Both the position numbers and the translations under genes were made by a program. A DNA stretch of 64,000 nucleotides, taken from assembly GCA_902363515.1 (NCBI GenBank), contig CABJAN010000003.1, positions 1 to 64,000 on the forward strand, written 5' to 3'. This stretch comes from Bacillota bacterium (lineage in GTDB: Bacteria; Bacillota; Clostridia; Lachnospirales; Lachnospiraceae). Of the stretch, positions 55,800-64,000 are shown piece by piece (within the stretch, counting starts at the first letter, position 1; every line of letters begins with the position of its first letter). Under the pieces are notes generated by a model that saw only the letters and a program-made list of their open reading frames with translations, searched no databases and was not told where the DNA came from.

Positions 55800-56717
55800 A
55801 TGAGTAAATTAAAAGTAAACAAGAAGCATAAAGACAAACTTTTCCGTAAGATTTTCCGCAAAAAGAAAGACCTTCTGGCTCTTTACAATGCACTAAACGG
55901 GACCGCTTATACAAATGAAGAAGATTTAGAAATTACCACGTTAGAAGACGTTGTATATATGGGTATGAAGAACGATACTTCTTTTATCATAGACCATATT
56001 ATAAATCTCTATGAACATCAAAGTTCCTTTAGCCCTAACCTTCCTCTCCGTGGGCTGCTCTATTTTGCAGACTTATACCGCGCCCACATCGAACCTATCA
56101 AAAGACGTCTTTATACCGAAACCCCGTTACTCATTCCAACACCACAGTATTTTGTATTCTATAATGGTACAAAAGATCAGCCAGAAAGGCAGATTCTACA
56201 TCTTAGTGATTTATTTATACAGAAAGAGAAAGCTCCGGCTCTGGAATGTACTGCTGTTATGCTGAACATTAATTTAGGCTGTAACAGAGAGCTTATGGAA
56301 AAATGCTCTCTTCTAAAGCAGTATGCACAGTTCATAGCCTGCATCCGGGATTTTATCAATAAAGGATGTCGGCGGGAAGATGCTGTAATAAAAGCCGTAG
56401 ATACTTGCATTAAAAATGGAATTTTGTCTGATTTGCTTCGCAAAAACAAAGCGGAGGTTATGAATATGATCCTTACAGAATTTGATGAAGAAGATTACAG
56501 AGAATTTTTGCGTGAAGAAGCAAGAGATAGTGGTTTAACAGAAGGACGTGCGCAGGGTATTGCTGAAGGTGTACAGGCGATTATCTCTATCTGCCAGGAT
56601 TTTCACCTTTCCTATGAGGATACCTTGAAAAAGCTGACGGAAAAGCTTTCTATCTCTTCTGAAAAAGCTGCCTCCTATCTGGAACAGTACTGGAATCACG
56701 ACGAAAGCACTGTCTGA
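55800..56717 (+). CDS. Rpn-family (PD-(D/E)xK) recombination-promoting nuclease-like protein
   Basis: A 305-residue protein of the Rpn/'PD-(D/E)XK nuclease transposase' family. KHKDKLFRKIFRKKKDLLALYNALNGTAY at the start and INLYEHQSSFSPNLPLRGLLYFADLYR (nuclease core E-x-Q) around 75 are typical. A C-terminal coiled tail with EEARDSGLTEGRAQGIAEG follows. The core SFIIDHIINLYEHQS supplies the usual D and E-x-Q. Family members are often multicopy in gut Clostridia. It is convergent with the TauE-like gene. Confidence 0.88.
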   Translation: MSKLKVNKKHKDKLFRKIFRKKKDLLALYNALNGTAYTNEEDLEITTLEDVVYMGMKNDTSFIIDHIINLYEHQSSFSPNLPLRGLLYFADLYRAHIEPIKRRLYTETPLLIPTPQYFVFYNGTKDQPERQILHLSDLFIQKEKAPALECTAVMLNINLGCNRELMEKCSLLKQYAQFIACIRDFINKGCRREDAVIKAVDTCIKNGILSDLLRKNKAEVMNMILTEFDEEDYREFLREEARDSGLTEGRAQGIAEGVQAIISICQDFHLSYEDTLKKLTEKLSISSEKAASYLEQYWNHDESTV

Positions 56718-56721
56718 TTTA

Positions 56722-56750
56722 GAAAAAGTGGCGTGATATCCTCACGCCAC
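56722..56750 (-). terminator. Terminator of the amidohydrolase-TauE operon
   Basis: Stem GTGGCGTGA / TCACGCCAC with a 5-nt loop, followed on the minus strand by TTTTT. The TauE stop codon (56742-56744) lies inside the 3' arm, so coding sequence and terminator overlap. Confidence 0.85.
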
Positions 56751-57536
56751 AAACAACATATACAGGGAAATTCCCACTGAAAATATAGCAATAAATCTTT
56801 TCAGTCCCTGAACTGGTATTTTTCCGGCAAAGCGGCTTCCAACCCATACCCCAATCCCATGGGTAATGGCAATCAAAAACAGCAGTACCACAGATTCCTT
56901 CCAGTCAATACGCGCCAGATACCCTACGCAAGAGGGAACTGCTATAAAAACAGAATCAAATAATGCAACACCAACCGCTGTTCTTGCAGAGACACCGCAT
57001 ACCACTAAAAGCGGCATTACCAGCACCGGACCGCCTGCTCCGGACAAAGCGCAAACTGCTCCTGTCGTCATACCAAGCAGCAAAAGGAATCCGATGTTTT
57101 CTGTAAGATTTTTTTCGGACTTTTTCTCTTCTTGTCCTGCACTTTTTTTCTCTTTCCACATTCTAAACAGAATGGAAATCCCTGAAAACAGCACTACTAC
57201 ATACAAAATAGCTTTTGCTGTTTCTTTTTCAATCATGGACTGAAGCGCCACTCCTGCCACAGCTCCTATAGCACTTCCTGCTCCCAGCTTTACTGAAAGA
57301 GGAATATCCAGGTTTCCTTCCCGGCGATACTGCCAGGCGCCAATGCATCCAGACACCAGAAATGCCAGAAAGCTGTACGCCAGCGCCTGATCCACGCTAT
57401 ATCCCAAAGCGCCTGTATACAGCATAGGCAGCAAGAATCCTGCAATTCCACAAATACCAATGAGACCTCCAATTACACCATTGGCAGCTCCGATGATTAC
57501 AAGTACTGCCATACTTCCTATTAATGCACCATTCAT
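56742..57536 (-). CDS. TauE/SafE-family membrane exporter
   Basis: A 264-residue protein with about eight membrane helices in two repeats. Family signatures are GLIGICGIAGFLLPML (first half) and GAVCALSGAGGPVLVMPLLVVCGV (second half). Members export sulfite or sulfoacetate, or are of unknown specificity. Start overlaps the amidohydrolase stop by 4 nt (coupled). With an amidohydrolase and a two-part membrane protein upstream, it may move a breakdown product. Confidence 0.88.
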   Translation of the reverse strand: MNGALIGSMAVLVIIGAANGVIGGLIGICGIAGFLLPMLYTGALGYSVDQALAYSFLAFLVSGCIGAWQYRREGNLDIPLSVKLGAGSAIGAVAGVALQSMIEKETAKAILYVVVLFSGISILFRMWKEKKSAGQEEKKSEKNLTENIGFLLLLGMTTGAVCALSGAGGPVLVMPLLVVCGVSARTAVGVALFDSVFIAVPSCVGYLARIDWKESVVLLFLIAITHGIGVWVGSRFAGKIPVQGLKRFIAIFSVGISLYMLFVA

Positions 57537-58867
57537 GAGGATATCTCTCCTTTCTCAAAATACTGCATTGCCTGCCACAGAATTTTTTCTTCATCCAGGG
57601 TTAAAACCTGACGGTTTTTCATCAATATCCGCCCTTCCACGATGCTGTCTGCCACATCTCCTCCTGTGACACATTCCAGAAGTGTATGTACCGGATTAGA
57701 AGTAGCCAGCAAGTGCGGCTGGTTCCAGTTAATCGAAATCAAGTCTGCCCTGTAATCTGGCTTCAGAACGCCAAGAGCTCCTTCTTCTCCCAAAATGCTG
57801 GCTCCGCCTTTGGTTACCATATTCAAAATTGTTTCTGCAGGCATTACCTCTGGGTCTGCATTCCTGCTTCCCCAGGTACTGTTCATAACTGAACGGAAGA
57901 TTTTCATTTCATTCCACAGACTTAATCCTCCATGAGCAGTACCATCTGTTCCAAGCCCAATAGAGATGCCTCTTTCCACCAGATCCGGGGTTTCCGGAAC
58001 ACCTTTTCCACAATTACTGAAGGGACAGTGGACAACTTTTACGTTTCTCTTCTCCAGAAGTCTTTTTTCTCCCGGAGATAATAAGATGCCATGTGCTGCC
58101 ACGAAATTTTCCTGCAATATTCCAAGACTTTCCAGATATTCTACAGGCCGAAGTTTATATTTTTCCAGTGTGTAATTTACTTCTCCCGGATATTCATTCA
58201 TATGTGCCTGAAGAAATGTGCCACGCTCCTGTGCCTTTTGGGCAGAGCGCTCAATCAATTCCTGTGAGCAGTTCATAAGCGCTCTTAACGCATAAAAAAC
58301 TTTCAGATTTCCTTTATCCGCACAGATTTCCCAGAGCAAATCTTCGGTTTCCAGAACTTCCTCTGTTGTCTGGCGAATAGAATCCGGGAAATTTCCCTGG
58401 TCCATAGCAGAGCAAGACAAAGCGCCACGCAGTCCGGATTTTATGTAAACTTCTGCCGCTTTTTCCATAAAATAACTTCCCGCATCTAGAAATCCGGTCG
58501 TGCCATTCTTTATCATCTCAAGCGCTGCCAGATTCGCACTAAGCTCCATCTTTTGGGGCGTCAAAGTACTCTCAAAGGGCAGCATAATTCTGATCCATAT
58601 CATGGGAAGTTCATCCAAAACAGCTCCTTTTAAGAGCTGTTGTCCTGTATGCATATGTCCATCTATCAACCCCGGCATCCATAAACGTCCTCTTCCGTCC
58701 AGTTCTTCCTTTCCTGTATAGTTTTTTTCTTCCTTATCAGATAAAGGATAAATCGCTTCTATCCTTCCATTCTTAATCACAATATTCTGGTGCTTTTTAA
58801 CCTGAAACTTTTCTGTAAGATAGGAGGTGTCTTTGATGAGAATATCGCATAATTGTATTTCTTTCAT
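57533..58867 (-). CDS. Amidohydrolase of the deaminase (ATZ/TRZ, SsnA-like) group
   Basis: A 444-residue zinc/iron hydrolase. Metal ligands are visible: HMHT in GLIDGHMHTGQQ (H-x-H), QAHMNEYP, AAHGILLS, and Asp in GLGTDGTAHGG. HCPFSNCGKG follows the third histidine block. Such enzymes deaminate or dechlorinate N-heterocycles (guanine, cytosine, hydroxypyrimidines, s-triazines). Start at 58867 (MKEIQLCDILIK) is preferred over 58894. It sits in an operon with two membrane transporters, so a purine- or pyrimidine-like substrate is likely. Specificity cannot be read from the sequence. Confidence 0.9.
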   Translation of the reverse strand: MKEIQLCDILIKDTSYLTEKFQVKKHQNIVIKNGRIEAIYPLSDKEEKNYTGKEELDGRGRLWMPGLIDGHMHTGQQLLKGAVLDELPMIWIRIMLPFESTLTPQKMELSANLAALEMIKNGTTGFLDAGSYFMEKAAEVYIKSGLRGALSCSAMDQGNFPDSIRQTTEEVLETEDLLWEICADKGNLKVFYALRALMNCSQELIERSAQKAQERGTFLQAHMNEYPGEVNYTLEKYKLRPVEYLESLGILQENFVAAHGILLSPGEKRLLEKRNVKVVHCPFSNCGKGVPETPDLVERGISIGLGTDGTAHGGLSLWNEMKIFRSVMNSTWGSRNADPEVMPAETILNMVTKGGASILGEEGALGVLKPDYRADLISINWNQPHLLATSNPVHTLLECVTGGDVADSIVEGRILMKNRQVLTLDEEKILWQAMQYFEKGEISS

Positions 58868-58883
58868 ATTCTTTCCAGCCTTT

Positions 58884-59330
58884 TCAAATTGCATTTGTCA
58901 TCATAAGTCCCAGTTGTGCAATAAGGGCAGAGAATGTAAAGGTTCCCACCATAACAAGCGCTGCAATCAGCAACATTTTCCATCCCTGTTTTGCAAACTC
59001 TTTTAACTGGTCGCTTATGGAAATTCCGGCATACGCGCCTACCATGGTAAGGGGCGCAGTAAAATTAATCTTTCCTGCTGCTTCAATAACAAAGTCCCTG
59101 ACAGGAGACAGAGGACAGGCCAGCAAAAGTCCAAGAAGAGAACAATAAGCAACCACCGGAAGCTTAACAGGCAAAAGTTTACTAAGCACCACTGCTGCCA
59201 GCGAAATCAGAAGCAGCACTGCAATTCCCGGCAAAGAATCTGCAAAGCCCACCTGAAATCCTACAAAATTGGCCAGTGCAATGCCAAGCCCTGCTACAAT
59301 AAACATTACAATCCACTCTATGTATCTCAT
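58884..59330 (-). CDS. Small membrane protein, partner of the DUF3100 protein
   Basis: A 148-residue protein with about four or five helices (MFIVAGLGIALANFVGF, GIAVLLLISLAAVVL, VVAYCSLLGLLLAC, MLLIAALVMVGTFTF). It overlaps the 59327 gene by 4 nt and comes directly before the amidohydrolase, so it is coupled to both. Probably one half of a split transporter; I do not know a function. Confidence 0.75.
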   Translation of the reverse strand: MRYIEWIVMFIVAGLGIALANFVGFQVGFADSLPGIAVLLLISLAAVVLSKLLPVKLPVVAYCSLLGLLLACPLSPVRDFVIEAAGKINFTAPLTMVGAYAGISISDQLKEFAKQGWKMLLIAALVMVGTFTFSALIAQLGLMMTNAI

Positions 59331-60178
59331 TTGTTCTCCTCCTTATGGGAAATTTTATTATGTACAGTGCTGATTTTCGGCTCCAGCTTTTTGTACAGCC
59401 AGTTGCACAGGGGAATTCCCAGGAAAATTGCCATGTAAATTCCATCAATTCCGGAAATTGTTTCACTGGCGCTGGCAAGAGCCGAAATCTGGTCTGCCAT
59501 AGACGGATACATGGCTGACAGGCTGGCTGTTGCAGACGCCATCATAATACCGGCTCCTACTCCAGATGCCATACCCAGGGCATATGGATGAAAAATACCA
59601 AAAGATGCAATTACCGTTGCCATAAATCCGAAGAAAATAGTTCCTATCATGCCGCCAATAATATAAACCGACAGACTTCCACGAGCCTCCGGTGAATCCG
59701 GTCCATACATATCCTGCATTAATGCAAGGTTTGTTTCACGATTAATGGAATGACAGGCTCCAATGGCTTCTCTCTTTAAGCCAAAAAACAGGGCAATCGG
59801 TAAAGACAGAAAAATTGTTCCCAAATTTCCCAACTCCTGAAGTAAAAGCGCCGGACCTGCGGAAAGAATCGTTTCAAAACTGGCGCCTGCATTGATACCC
59901 AGCTTGGCAATAAAGGGGCAAATACATACAATAACCAGCTTTGATGCAGCTTTTACCTGTGGCTTCTTAAAAATTTTCAATACCTGGGGACCTGACAGGA
60001 TTCCCATGAGAATCGAATAAAAAATAGGAAATAGAATCAAAGTTCCCGGCCCTATGGGCACTTTAATCTGTCCTATAGAATCAGCAATTACAATAAATAA
60101 AAATGCGGCGAGATAAATCTTCCATTCTTTTTTCAGGCGCTCACCAATACCTGTATAAAGGAATTTCTCCTGCTTCAT
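59327..60178 (-). CDS. DUF3100-like membrane protein
   Basis: A 283-residue protein with about seven to eight helices. VIADSIGQIKVPIGPGTLILFPIFYSILMGILSGPQV near the N-terminus and GACHSINRETNLALMQDMYGPDSPEARG are features I associate with DUF3100. Start at 60178 chosen for AAGGAG 6 nt upstream. First gene of a four-gene operon with the small membrane protein, amidohydrolase and TauE-like exporter, opposite a Crp/Fnr gene. Likely an uptake system for the amidohydrolase substrate (inference). Confidence 0.78.
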   Translation of the reverse strand: MKQEKFLYTGIGERLKKEWKIYLAAFLFIVIADSIGQIKVPIGPGTLILFPIFYSILMGILSGPQVLKIFKKPQVKAASKLVIVCICPFIAKLGINAGASFETILSAGPALLLQELGNLGTIFLSLPIALFFGLKREAIGACHSINRETNLALMQDMYGPDSPEARGSLSVYIIGGMIGTIFFGFMATVIASFGIFHPYALGMASGVGAGIMMASATASLSAMYPSMADQISALASASETISGIDGIYMAIFLGIPLCNWLYKKLEPKISTVHNKISHKEENK

Positions 60179-60277
60179 AACGTTCTCCTTCTTGGCAGAT
60201 ATTTGTATTAACATCCCAGATTTTACTAAAGGCGCCTTCTGAAAAAAAGGACAAATGGCTTATTTTGTAAAAAAGTG

Positions 60278-60286
60278 TGGTATAAT
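60278..60286 (+). promoter_or_regulatory. Extended -10 promoter of the Crp/Fnr gene
   Basis: TGGTATAAT, a TGn-extended -10 box, 30 nt before the Crp/Fnr start. No good -35 box is seen at 16-18 nt spacing. Confidence 0.45.
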
Positions 60287-60315
60287 GATTCTATTACTTA
60301 TTTGAGGTGATTCCC

Positions 60316-61011
60316 ATGACACTGGAAGATTTGATACAGGCTTATCCTGATGTTGCTACTTATTTTACTTATATGCCACAGGAATTAAAATCCCGCTATA
60401 CCATCCGCACTTTCCCTCCCGGAACCATTATTCACCAGAAGGACTATCCTCTTGACTACTTTGGTATTGTGTGCAGTGGCGACCACCGGGTGATTAATGA
60501 GTTTGAAAATGGCAATGTTTTTATGATTGAAAAAAATGAACCCATAGATTTTATAGGTGAAGTTACCATTCTGGCGGAAAAAGAAAAAACTTCTGTTACC
60601 ATAGAAACCTTAACAGAGTGTGTGGTATTTATGATTTCCCGCAAGGATTTTGAAATGTGGATTGCACAGGATATTCACTTTTTGCGGTTAATTACTCACA
60701 AAATTGCTTATAAGCTCTACCGTTCCTCTTACAATCGTGGCGCAAAGCTGTTCTACCCGCCTAACTTTCTGTTATTAGACTATTTGCTGAAATATGCTTC
60801 CCTCCATCACATTGAGAAGACCGGTGAGATTACACTTTTCAAAACAAGGGAGGGTATACGGGAAGAATTAGGCATGACTGTGAAAACCATCAACCGCACC
60901 ATTGCTAAATTAAAGGAAGATGGGCTCATTGGCACCCGCAAGGGAAAAGTAACTATGTCTTTGGAACAATATCAACGGGCCAAAAAAGAAATTGCTTATT
61001 ATGTGAAATAG
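60316..61011 (+). CDS. Crp/Fnr-family regulator
   Basis: A 231-residue regulator: N-terminal cyclic-nucleotide-type beta-roll (FPPGTIIHQKDYPLDYFGIVCSG) and a C-terminal winged helix (TREGIREELGMTVKTINRTIAKLKEDGLIGTRKGKVTM). There are no clustered cysteines, so it is not an Fnr oxygen sensor. ATG at 60316 has GAGG 8 nt upstream, preferred to the GTG nine bases earlier. Divergent from the DUF3100 operon and likely to regulate it. Confidence 0.9.
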   Translation: MTLEDLIQAYPDVATYFTYMPQELKSRYTIRTFPPGTIIHQKDYPLDYFGIVCSGDHRVINEFENGNVFMIEKNEPIDFIGEVTILAEKEKTSVTIETLTECVVFMISRKDFEMWIAQDIHFLRLITHKIAYKLYRSSYNRGAKLFYPPNFLLLDYLLKYASLHHIEKTGEITLFKTREGIREELGMTVKTINRTIAKLKEDGLIGTRKGKVTMSLEQYQRAKKEIAYYVK

Positions 61012-61098
61012 TTCTCTAACATTTGGAAGAAAATGTACATTTCCTTTCAAATGTGCTATTATGAAGAGCGAATAATAAAAATAGAGAGGTTATTTTTC

Positions 61099-62496
61099 AT
61101 GATACAGTTGATTGAATCCATCAATGTTGCCATAAACAATTTTGTCTGGGGCGTGCCTGCTATGGTCTGCATTATTGGCGTGGGGCTGTACCTTAGTATC
61201 CGCACCCGTTTTTTGCAGATTCGTAAGTTTCCCTATGCTATAAAAACCACTATTGGCAGAATGTTCCGCAAACGTGACGCTTCTGATGGCGCACTGACAC
61301 CTTTTCAGGCTGTTTGCACTGCTTTGGCTGCCACAGTAGGCACCGGAAATATTGCCGGCGTAGCCGGCGCGATTGCTATCGGCGGACCGGGGGCTGTGTT
61401 CTGGATGTGGGTTTCTGCCATGCTGGGTATGTGTACAAAGTTTGCAGAAGTTACCCTGGCAGTCCACTTTAGGGAACGAAACGCTGACGGGGAACTGGTA
61501 GGCGGCCCTATGTATTACATAAAAAACGGTCTTGGGAAAAAATGGCAATGGCTTGCTGTTTTATTTTCTGTCTTTGGTGTTCTTACTGTATTCGGTACAG
61601 GAAATGCCACACAGGTCAATACCATTACTGCATCCATTAATTCCGCACTGTTAAATTATCACATTATTTCTGAAGATTCTCTGGGGATATCCAACTTGAT
61701 TCTCGGCATTCTTCTGGCTGCTGTGGTAGGTATGGTTCTCCTTGGCGGTATTAAACGAATTGGTCATGTAACAGAACGTCTGGTTCCTTTTATGGCGCTG
61801 TTTTACATTATTCTTGCTGTAGGTGTAGTTCTTTTGAACATCCAGAAAATTCCGGAAGTTTTCTATTCCATTTTTTATGGTGCCTTTCATCCTGCTGCCT
61901 TTACTGGAGGTGTAGTGGGAAGCTTTTTCCTCAGCATGCAAAAAGGTGTTTCCAGAGGAATTTTCTCCAATGAAGCTGGACTTGGAACTGGTTCTATTGC
62001 TCATGCATGTGCAGATACAAAAAAACCGGTAAAACAGGGTCTGTTCGGTATTTTTGAAGTATTTACTGACACCATTGTTATCTGTACTCTCACTGCTCTG
62101 GTTATTTTATGCAGTGATATACCTGTTGCCTATGGCCAGGCTGCCGGAGCTGAGCTTACGATTCTTGGTTTTACTTCTACCTATGGGAACTGGGTTTCTA
62201 TCTTTACTGCTATTGCCATGTGCTGTTTTGCTTTTTCCACCATCATCGGATGGGGTTTATATGGCGCCAGATGTATTGAATTTTTGTTTTCTTCAAAAAT
62301 CATCAAACCTTTTATGGTTGTTTATTCTCTGGTTGCCATCCTGGGCGCTACTATGGATCTGGGACTTTTATGGAGCATTGCGGAGACCTTTAACGGGCTT
62401 ATGTCCATCCCGAATCTGATTGCAGTATTCCTGCTTTCCGGTACAGTTGTGAAATTAGTGAAAGAATATTTTAATGGGGAAGGGGCTTCTAAATAA
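61099..62496 (+). CDS. AGCS-family sodium:amino-acid symporter (copy 2)
   Basis: A 465-residue transporter with family block FQAVCTALAATVGTGNIAGVAGAIAIGGPGAVFWMWV, GIFSNEAGLGTGS and TIIGWGLYGARCIEF. Start at 61099 with AGAGAGG. Clearly related to, but distinct from, the symporter at 19829-21202, and without a glycine riboswitch. Alanine is the usual substrate; not determinable here. 87 nt downstream of the Crp/Fnr gene, so its promoter may be separate. Confidence 0.93.
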   Translation: MIQLIESINVAINNFVWGVPAMVCIIGVGLYLSIRTRFLQIRKFPYAIKTTIGRMFRKRDASDGALTPFQAVCTALAATVGTGNIAGVAGAIAIGGPGAVFWMWVSAMLGMCTKFAEVTLAVHFRERNADGELVGGPMYYIKNGLGKKWQWLAVLFSVFGVLTVFGTGNATQVNTITASINSALLNYHIISEDSLGISNLILGILLAAVVGMVLLGGIKRIGHVTERLVPFMALFYIILAVGVVLLNIQKIPEVFYSIFYGAFHPAAFTGGVVGSFFLSMQKGVSRGIFSNEAGLGTGSIAHACADTKKPVKQGLFGIFEVFTDTIVICTLTALVILCSDIPVAYGQAAGAELTILGFTSTYGNWVSIFTAIAMCCFAFSTIIGWGLYGARCIEFLFSSKIIKPFMVVYSLVAILGATMDLGLLWSIAETFNGLMSIPNLIAVFLLSGTVVKLVKEYFNGEGASK

Positions 62497-62692
62497 AGCA
62501 AAATCTGGCTGAGGAATCTCACAGACCATATACAAAATACAGAAGATGCACAAGAATTGTTAAAAGAATATAGAAAACACAAAACAGATAAACTTTACCA
62601 ATCTGTAATGGATACTATTATGAAAAGCAATTTCAATCTGTTTAAGGAGATGGAGACTATGTGTGAAGCATTGAGAGAATTAATGAAAAATT
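62497..62692 (+). pseudogene. C-terminal fragment of a lost gene
   Basis: Immediately after the symporter stop and in the same frame the sequence reads SKIWLRNLTDHIQNTEDAQE, then EYRKHKTDKLYQSVMDTIMK and SNFNLFKEMETMCEALRELM to a stop. It has coding character without a start or ribosome-binding site. The helical charged tail looks like the end of an Rpn-like or transposase-associated protein (low certainty). Confidence 0.55.
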
Positions 62693-62702
62693 AATAAACC
62701 TG

Positions 62703-62732
62703 AACAGATTTGATGATATCGTCAAATCTGTT
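62703..62732. terminator. Hairpin after the symporter/fragment
   Basis: AACAGATTTGA and TCAAATCTGTT form a perfect 11-bp stem around an 8-nt loop containing GATATC. A short TTT follows on the plus strand; termination strength uncertain. Confidence 0.6.
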
Positions 62733-62792
62733 TCTGACAAACTGTACCAGAAAAAACTTTTTGCGGAATTTCACCTCTAAAATTTCTTATCT

Positions 62793-63755
62793 TTAGTGGT
62801 CATTCCCAAATCTGTTTTTTCGCTTCAAATACCCTTTTCTCCAGAAATATCTCAGCTCCAACCCCAATATCACCGCTGCCAGCAAAATCACTGTCACATA
62901 TCCATATTTCCAGCTTAGCAGCGGCATATTGGTAAAATTCATACCATACCATCCTGTCAGAAGAGAAAGAGGGAGGAAAATTGTGGTGACTACTGTAAGC
63001 ACTGCCATGATTTCATTTTGCCGGATATCTATCTGCGCCTGGTATAATTCATGAAGCTGCAGGAGACTCTCACGGATATTTTCCGTATACCCATGCAGTC
63101 TGGAAACCCGACTGGTAAAAATATTCCAGTCTTCTGCCTGCTCCCTGGATATTAGCTCACATCCCCTTCTCTGCATGGTTTCCCCAACATCCGTAAGCTG
63201 TGCATAAAAGCCATGAAGCTTCATTATATTTTTTCGCAGCCGCATAAAGATTCCAGGCATCTCTCTTTTGGCGTCTTCCAAAAGCATATTTTCCAGTTCC
63301 ATGCTCTTTTCTTCAAATTTCTGCAAATAAGATACTTCCCTGTCAATCAACCGGCTAAACAGAGCCAGTAAAATTTCTGTCTCCTGATATTCGGTTCTTT
63401 CTCCGCTTCCCATAGAAAAATCCACTTCTCCTACTTTTTTCAGGAACTCTTCCAGGATGCTGCTATCTCCAATAAAACAAATTTTTCCTTTTTGGATATA
63501 ATAACCGAAAGTTTCCGGTGATTTCTCCAGATTCTTTTTATCTGGAATACATACCGTCCCCAGAAGGCATTGCGAATAAACCTCCACCTTACAGTAAGGT
63601 ATATATTCCAGACTATTTATAAACTGACGCTTATAGGGATATTCTCCCTTTAAAGCCGCAAACTCTTCCCTGCTTAAAATCTGCACCTGCACATTTTCTA
63701 ACCTTGCCTCTTCCATACCAGCCTCCAACTGTTTCCTTTTTCTTAGTTTGTCCAA
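62793..63755 (-). CDS. CorA-family divalent-metal transporter
   Basis: A 320-residue CIII-type CorA-like protein: long soluble alpha/beta and coiled N-terminus, then two C-terminal helices. The diagnostic GMN follows the first helix (PLSLLTGWYGMNFTNMP), and a basic tail ends the chain. The family conducts Mg2+, Co2+ or Ni2+. Convergence with the AGCS gene and divergence from the ArsR gene say nothing about its metal. The start at 63755 has no strong site; a start a few codons inside is possible. Confidence 0.9.
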   Translation of the reverse strand: MDKLRKRKQLEAGMEEARLENVQVQILSREEFAALKGEYPYKRQFINSLEYIPYCKVEVYSQCLLGTVCIPDKKNLEKSPETFGYYIQKGKICFIGDSSILEEFLKKVGEVDFSMGSGERTEYQETEILLALFSRLIDREVSYLQKFEEKSMELENMLLEDAKREMPGIFMRLRKNIMKLHGFYAQLTDVGETMQRRGCELISREQAEDWNIFTSRVSRLHGYTENIRESLLQLHELYQAQIDIRQNEIMAVLTVVTTIFLPLSLLTGWYGMNFTNMPLLSWKYGYVTVILLAAVILGLELRYFWRKGYLKRKNRFGNDH

Positions 63756-63829
63756 AATACAGAAATTCTTGCAGAAATATTTTCAAACCCCTGCTCTTAT
63801 GATACACTAATCGGAAAGGAGGAATTCGT

Positions 63830-64000
63830 ATGGAACATTTTACTCTGCCCCATCAACATGGCCAGTCCAAGGATCAGCTTATGGAAAATATGCCATCCAC
63901 AGAAAACTTTCAAATTATTGCGGATGTTTTTAAACAGCTTAGCGACACTACGCGAATCCGTATTTTCTGGATTCTCTGTCACTGTGAAGAGTGCGTGATT
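63830..64000 (+). CDS. ArsR-family regulator, N-terminal part (cut by window end)
   Basis: The first 57 codons only, with GGAGG 7 nt before the ATG. It begins MEHFTLPHQHGQSKDQL, and FQIIADVFKQLSDTTRIRIFWILCHCEECVI is an ArsR/SmtB helix 1-2 region; ECVI is where metal-binding cysteines occur in CadC/ArsR proteins. His-rich start and a Cys pair suggest a metal sensor. Function cannot be settled from the fragment. Confidence 0.85.
   Translation, partial: MEHFTLPHQHGQSKDQLMENMPSTENFQIIADVFKQLSDTTRIRIFWILCHCEECVI

Overview
The window is a stretch of low-GC Firmicutes chromosome. Gram-positive ribosome-binding sites, T-box, glycine and manganese leader RNAs, lipoprotein solute-binding proteins without their own ATPase, and many gut-type glycoside hydrolases suggest a gut Lachnospiraceae (Blautia/Dorea/Ruminococcus-like). 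That placement is inference; no 16S gene is present.

Layout. 0.1-10.2 kb: a 2045-residue membrane-anchored Ig-repeat surface protein, a small one-helix protein, a Hanks-type Ser/Thr kinase with an extracytoplasmic domain, a PP2C phosphatase and an unidentified membrane protein, all on the minus strand. 10.4-12.5 kb: an XRE regulator, then a BrnT-type toxin-antitoxin pair bracketed by a 26-nt exact direct repeat. 12.6-21.6 kb: housekeeping genes (TatD, AI-2E transporter, P-type cation ATPase, MetG, AGCS symporter). Three of these have recognisable leader RNAs: a yybP-ykoY manganese riboswitch before the ATPase, a T-box before metG and a tandem glycine riboswitch before the symporter. 21.6-27.2 kb: a heptad-repeat secreted protein and an MMPL exporter, divergent from a TetR gene, with three matching operator-like sites between them. 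27.2-28.8 kb: an AlbA_2/ATPase-type regulator with a truncated zinc-finger ORF.

29-49.4 kb is an arabinan/arabinoxylan utilisation island, all on the minus strand: two GH51, four GH43, one GH3, two ABC importers (each one binding protein plus two permeases), a LacI regulator and an ArsR-HTH regulator fused to an unfamiliar C-terminal domain. Secreted or lipid-anchored arabinanase would release oligosaccharides, the importers would bring them in, and the GH43/GH51/GH3 enzymes would cut them to arabinose, xylose and glucose. Neither importer has its own ATPase, so a shared MsmX-type ATPase elsewhere is expected. A deleted remnant of a further permease lies between the GH3 and first GH51 genes.

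49.6-64 kb: YesL-like membrane protein, alpha/beta hydrolase, a two-gene chromate-type transporter, a LacI-malQ unit with a near-perfect operator palindrome, an Rpn-like nuclease, an operon of TauE-like exporter, amidohydrolase and a two-part membrane protein with DUF3100 character divergent from a Crp/Fnr regulator, a second AGCS symporter, a CorA protein, and an ArsR gene cut by the window edge.
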